The position numbers and the translations under genes are program-made. Positions 5,106 to 5,701 of a DNA stretch of 5,701 nucleotides are shown piece after piece. Position 1 is the stretch's first letter. Every line of letters begins with the position of its first letter. The DNA is taken from NCBI GenBank assembly GCA_035707845.1, contig DASSTP010000010.1, forward strand, positions 1-5,701, in the 5' to 3' direction. This stretch comes from CAMLHP01 sp035707845. GTDB lineage: Bacteria; Gemmatimonadota; Gemmatimonadetes; Gemmatimonadales; GWC2-71-9. A model generated the notes under the pieces. The model saw only the letters and a list, made by a program, of their open reading frames with translations, had not been told where the DNA came from and did no database searches.

Positions 5106-5701
5106 CCGCCCGCCTTGCCCATCACGCCCATCCTGAGCTTCTGGCTCGCCATGGGCGTCATCGAGACGGTCAAGGGCTACGTGCTCTGGGACTGGACCGG
5201 GCGGCCCCGTTCGTGGTCGGTCTCGCTGCTCAACAACATGCCGTGGTGGGTGCTGTGGGCGCTGCTCACGCCGGTGGTGTTCCGGGCCGCGCGGCGGTTC
5301 CGCCTCACCAATCCCGGATGGAAGAGCTCGGTGCTGGCCCACGGCATCATCGGCCTGGTGCTGAGTGCGGTCCATGTCGCGATCGCCGGGGCGATCTACT
5401 TCCGCACCAACGCCGATTTCCTCCTGCCCGACGGCCGGACCATGGCGCAGGAGATCGGTATCTTCTTCAACATGTACGTGGTGCTCGACCTGCTCACCTA
5501 TGCCGGCGTGGTGGGCGCCTTCCACGCCGTGGAATTCTACGGCCGCTACCGCCAGGGCGAACTGCGCGCGGCGCAGCTTGAAACCCGGATGCATGAAGCT
5601 CGCCTCGCCATGCTTCGTATGGAATTGCAGCCGCACTTCCTCTTCAACGCCCTGAACGCCATCTCGGGGCTGGTGCGGCGAGGGGACAACGAGGCGGCCG
5701 T
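5076..5701 (+). CDS. LytS/YehU-type membrane sensor histidine kinase, 3' truncated
   Basis: The frame runs to the window end without a stop, so the C-terminal part and ATP-binding domain are missing. Hydrophobic segments occur at about 5121-5160, 5238-5283, 5331-5400 and 5460-5535, giving a membrane sensor of about four helices. A charged linker (YRQGELRAAQLETRMHEAR) then leads into LRMELQPHFLFNALNAISG. This is the signature of the His_kinase family (PF06580), with the phospho-acceptor histidine at 5634-5636. Family members sense cell-envelope or nutrient signals and usually phosphorylate a LytTR response regulator, often the next gene. The start is uncertain. ATG 5151 would cut the first membrane helix; TTG 5115 keeps it; GTG 5076 adds a proline/alanine-rich tail; GTGs at 5055, 5034, 5013 and 4968 would add heptapeptide repeats. 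None has a Shine-Dalgarno. GTG 5076 is a compromise. Confidence 0.85.
   Translation, partial: MTHDSRPASAPPALPITPILSFWLAMGVIETVKGYVLWDWTGRPRSWSVSLLNNMPWWVLWALLTPVVFRAARRFRLTNPGWKSSVLAHGIIGLVLSAVHVAIAGAIYFRTNADFLLPDGRTMAQEIGIFFNMYVVLDLLTYAGVVGAFHAVEFYGRYRQGELRAAQLETRMHEARLAMLRMELQPHFLFNALNAISGLVRRGDNEAA

Noticed and set aside
4884..5636. - strand frame over the 21-bp repeat and the sensor gene
   Set aside because: It is a repeat-encoded SRV(V/A)GHG-type peptide and antisense of the sensor. The sensor frame has the histidine kinase motif and membrane helices.

Overview
The window is a high-GC (roughly two-thirds G+C by eye), densely coded piece of a bacterial chromosome. Five protein genes all lie on the + strand and the first and last run off the ends. 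GC-rich third codon positions, a membrane LytS-type sensor, a BepA-like M48 protease and spacers filled with short-word repeats would fit a Gram-negative soil or water lineage such as Gemmatimonadota. That placement is inference; there is no marker gene here to prove it.

Layout: (1) 1-1275, the 3' part of an M48 zinc metalloprotease gene with a LysM-like tail; (2) 1276-1513, a spacer made almost wholly of inverted arrays of an 8-bp word, with a second palindromic repeat nested in the middle; (3) 1514-2794, a protein with a C-terminal von Willebrand A domain and an intact MIDAS metal site; (4) 2795-2922, a shorter relative of the first spacer element; (5) 2923-4194, an MFS_3-type exporter; (6) 4199-4831, a cytidylate-kinase-like P-loop protein starting 4 bases after the exporter stop; (7) 4832 to about 5075, a third spacer with a different 7-bp word, again as inverted arrays, followed by a 21-bp tandem repeat; (8) about 5076-5701, the 5' part of a LytS/YehU-type sensor histidine kinase gene, cut just after its phospho-acceptor histidine.

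The genes do not form a recognisable pathway. The exporter and kinase-like genes could share a transcript, but the repeat-filled spacers separate the other genes into independent units. The most notable content is between the genes. Two spacers carry copies of one composite inverted-repeat element that begins 1-5 bases after a stop codon and ends 4 bases before the next ATG. Its last bases form a TATCTT hexamer exactly 5 bases upstream of the start codon, with no Shine-Dalgarno sequence. The kinase-like gene has an analogous TAGAAT 6 bases before its ATG. This pattern suggests leaderless transcription from -10 boxes abutting the start codons, and repeat elements that bring or adjoin such promoters. 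This is inference from spacing and needs transcript-start mapping.
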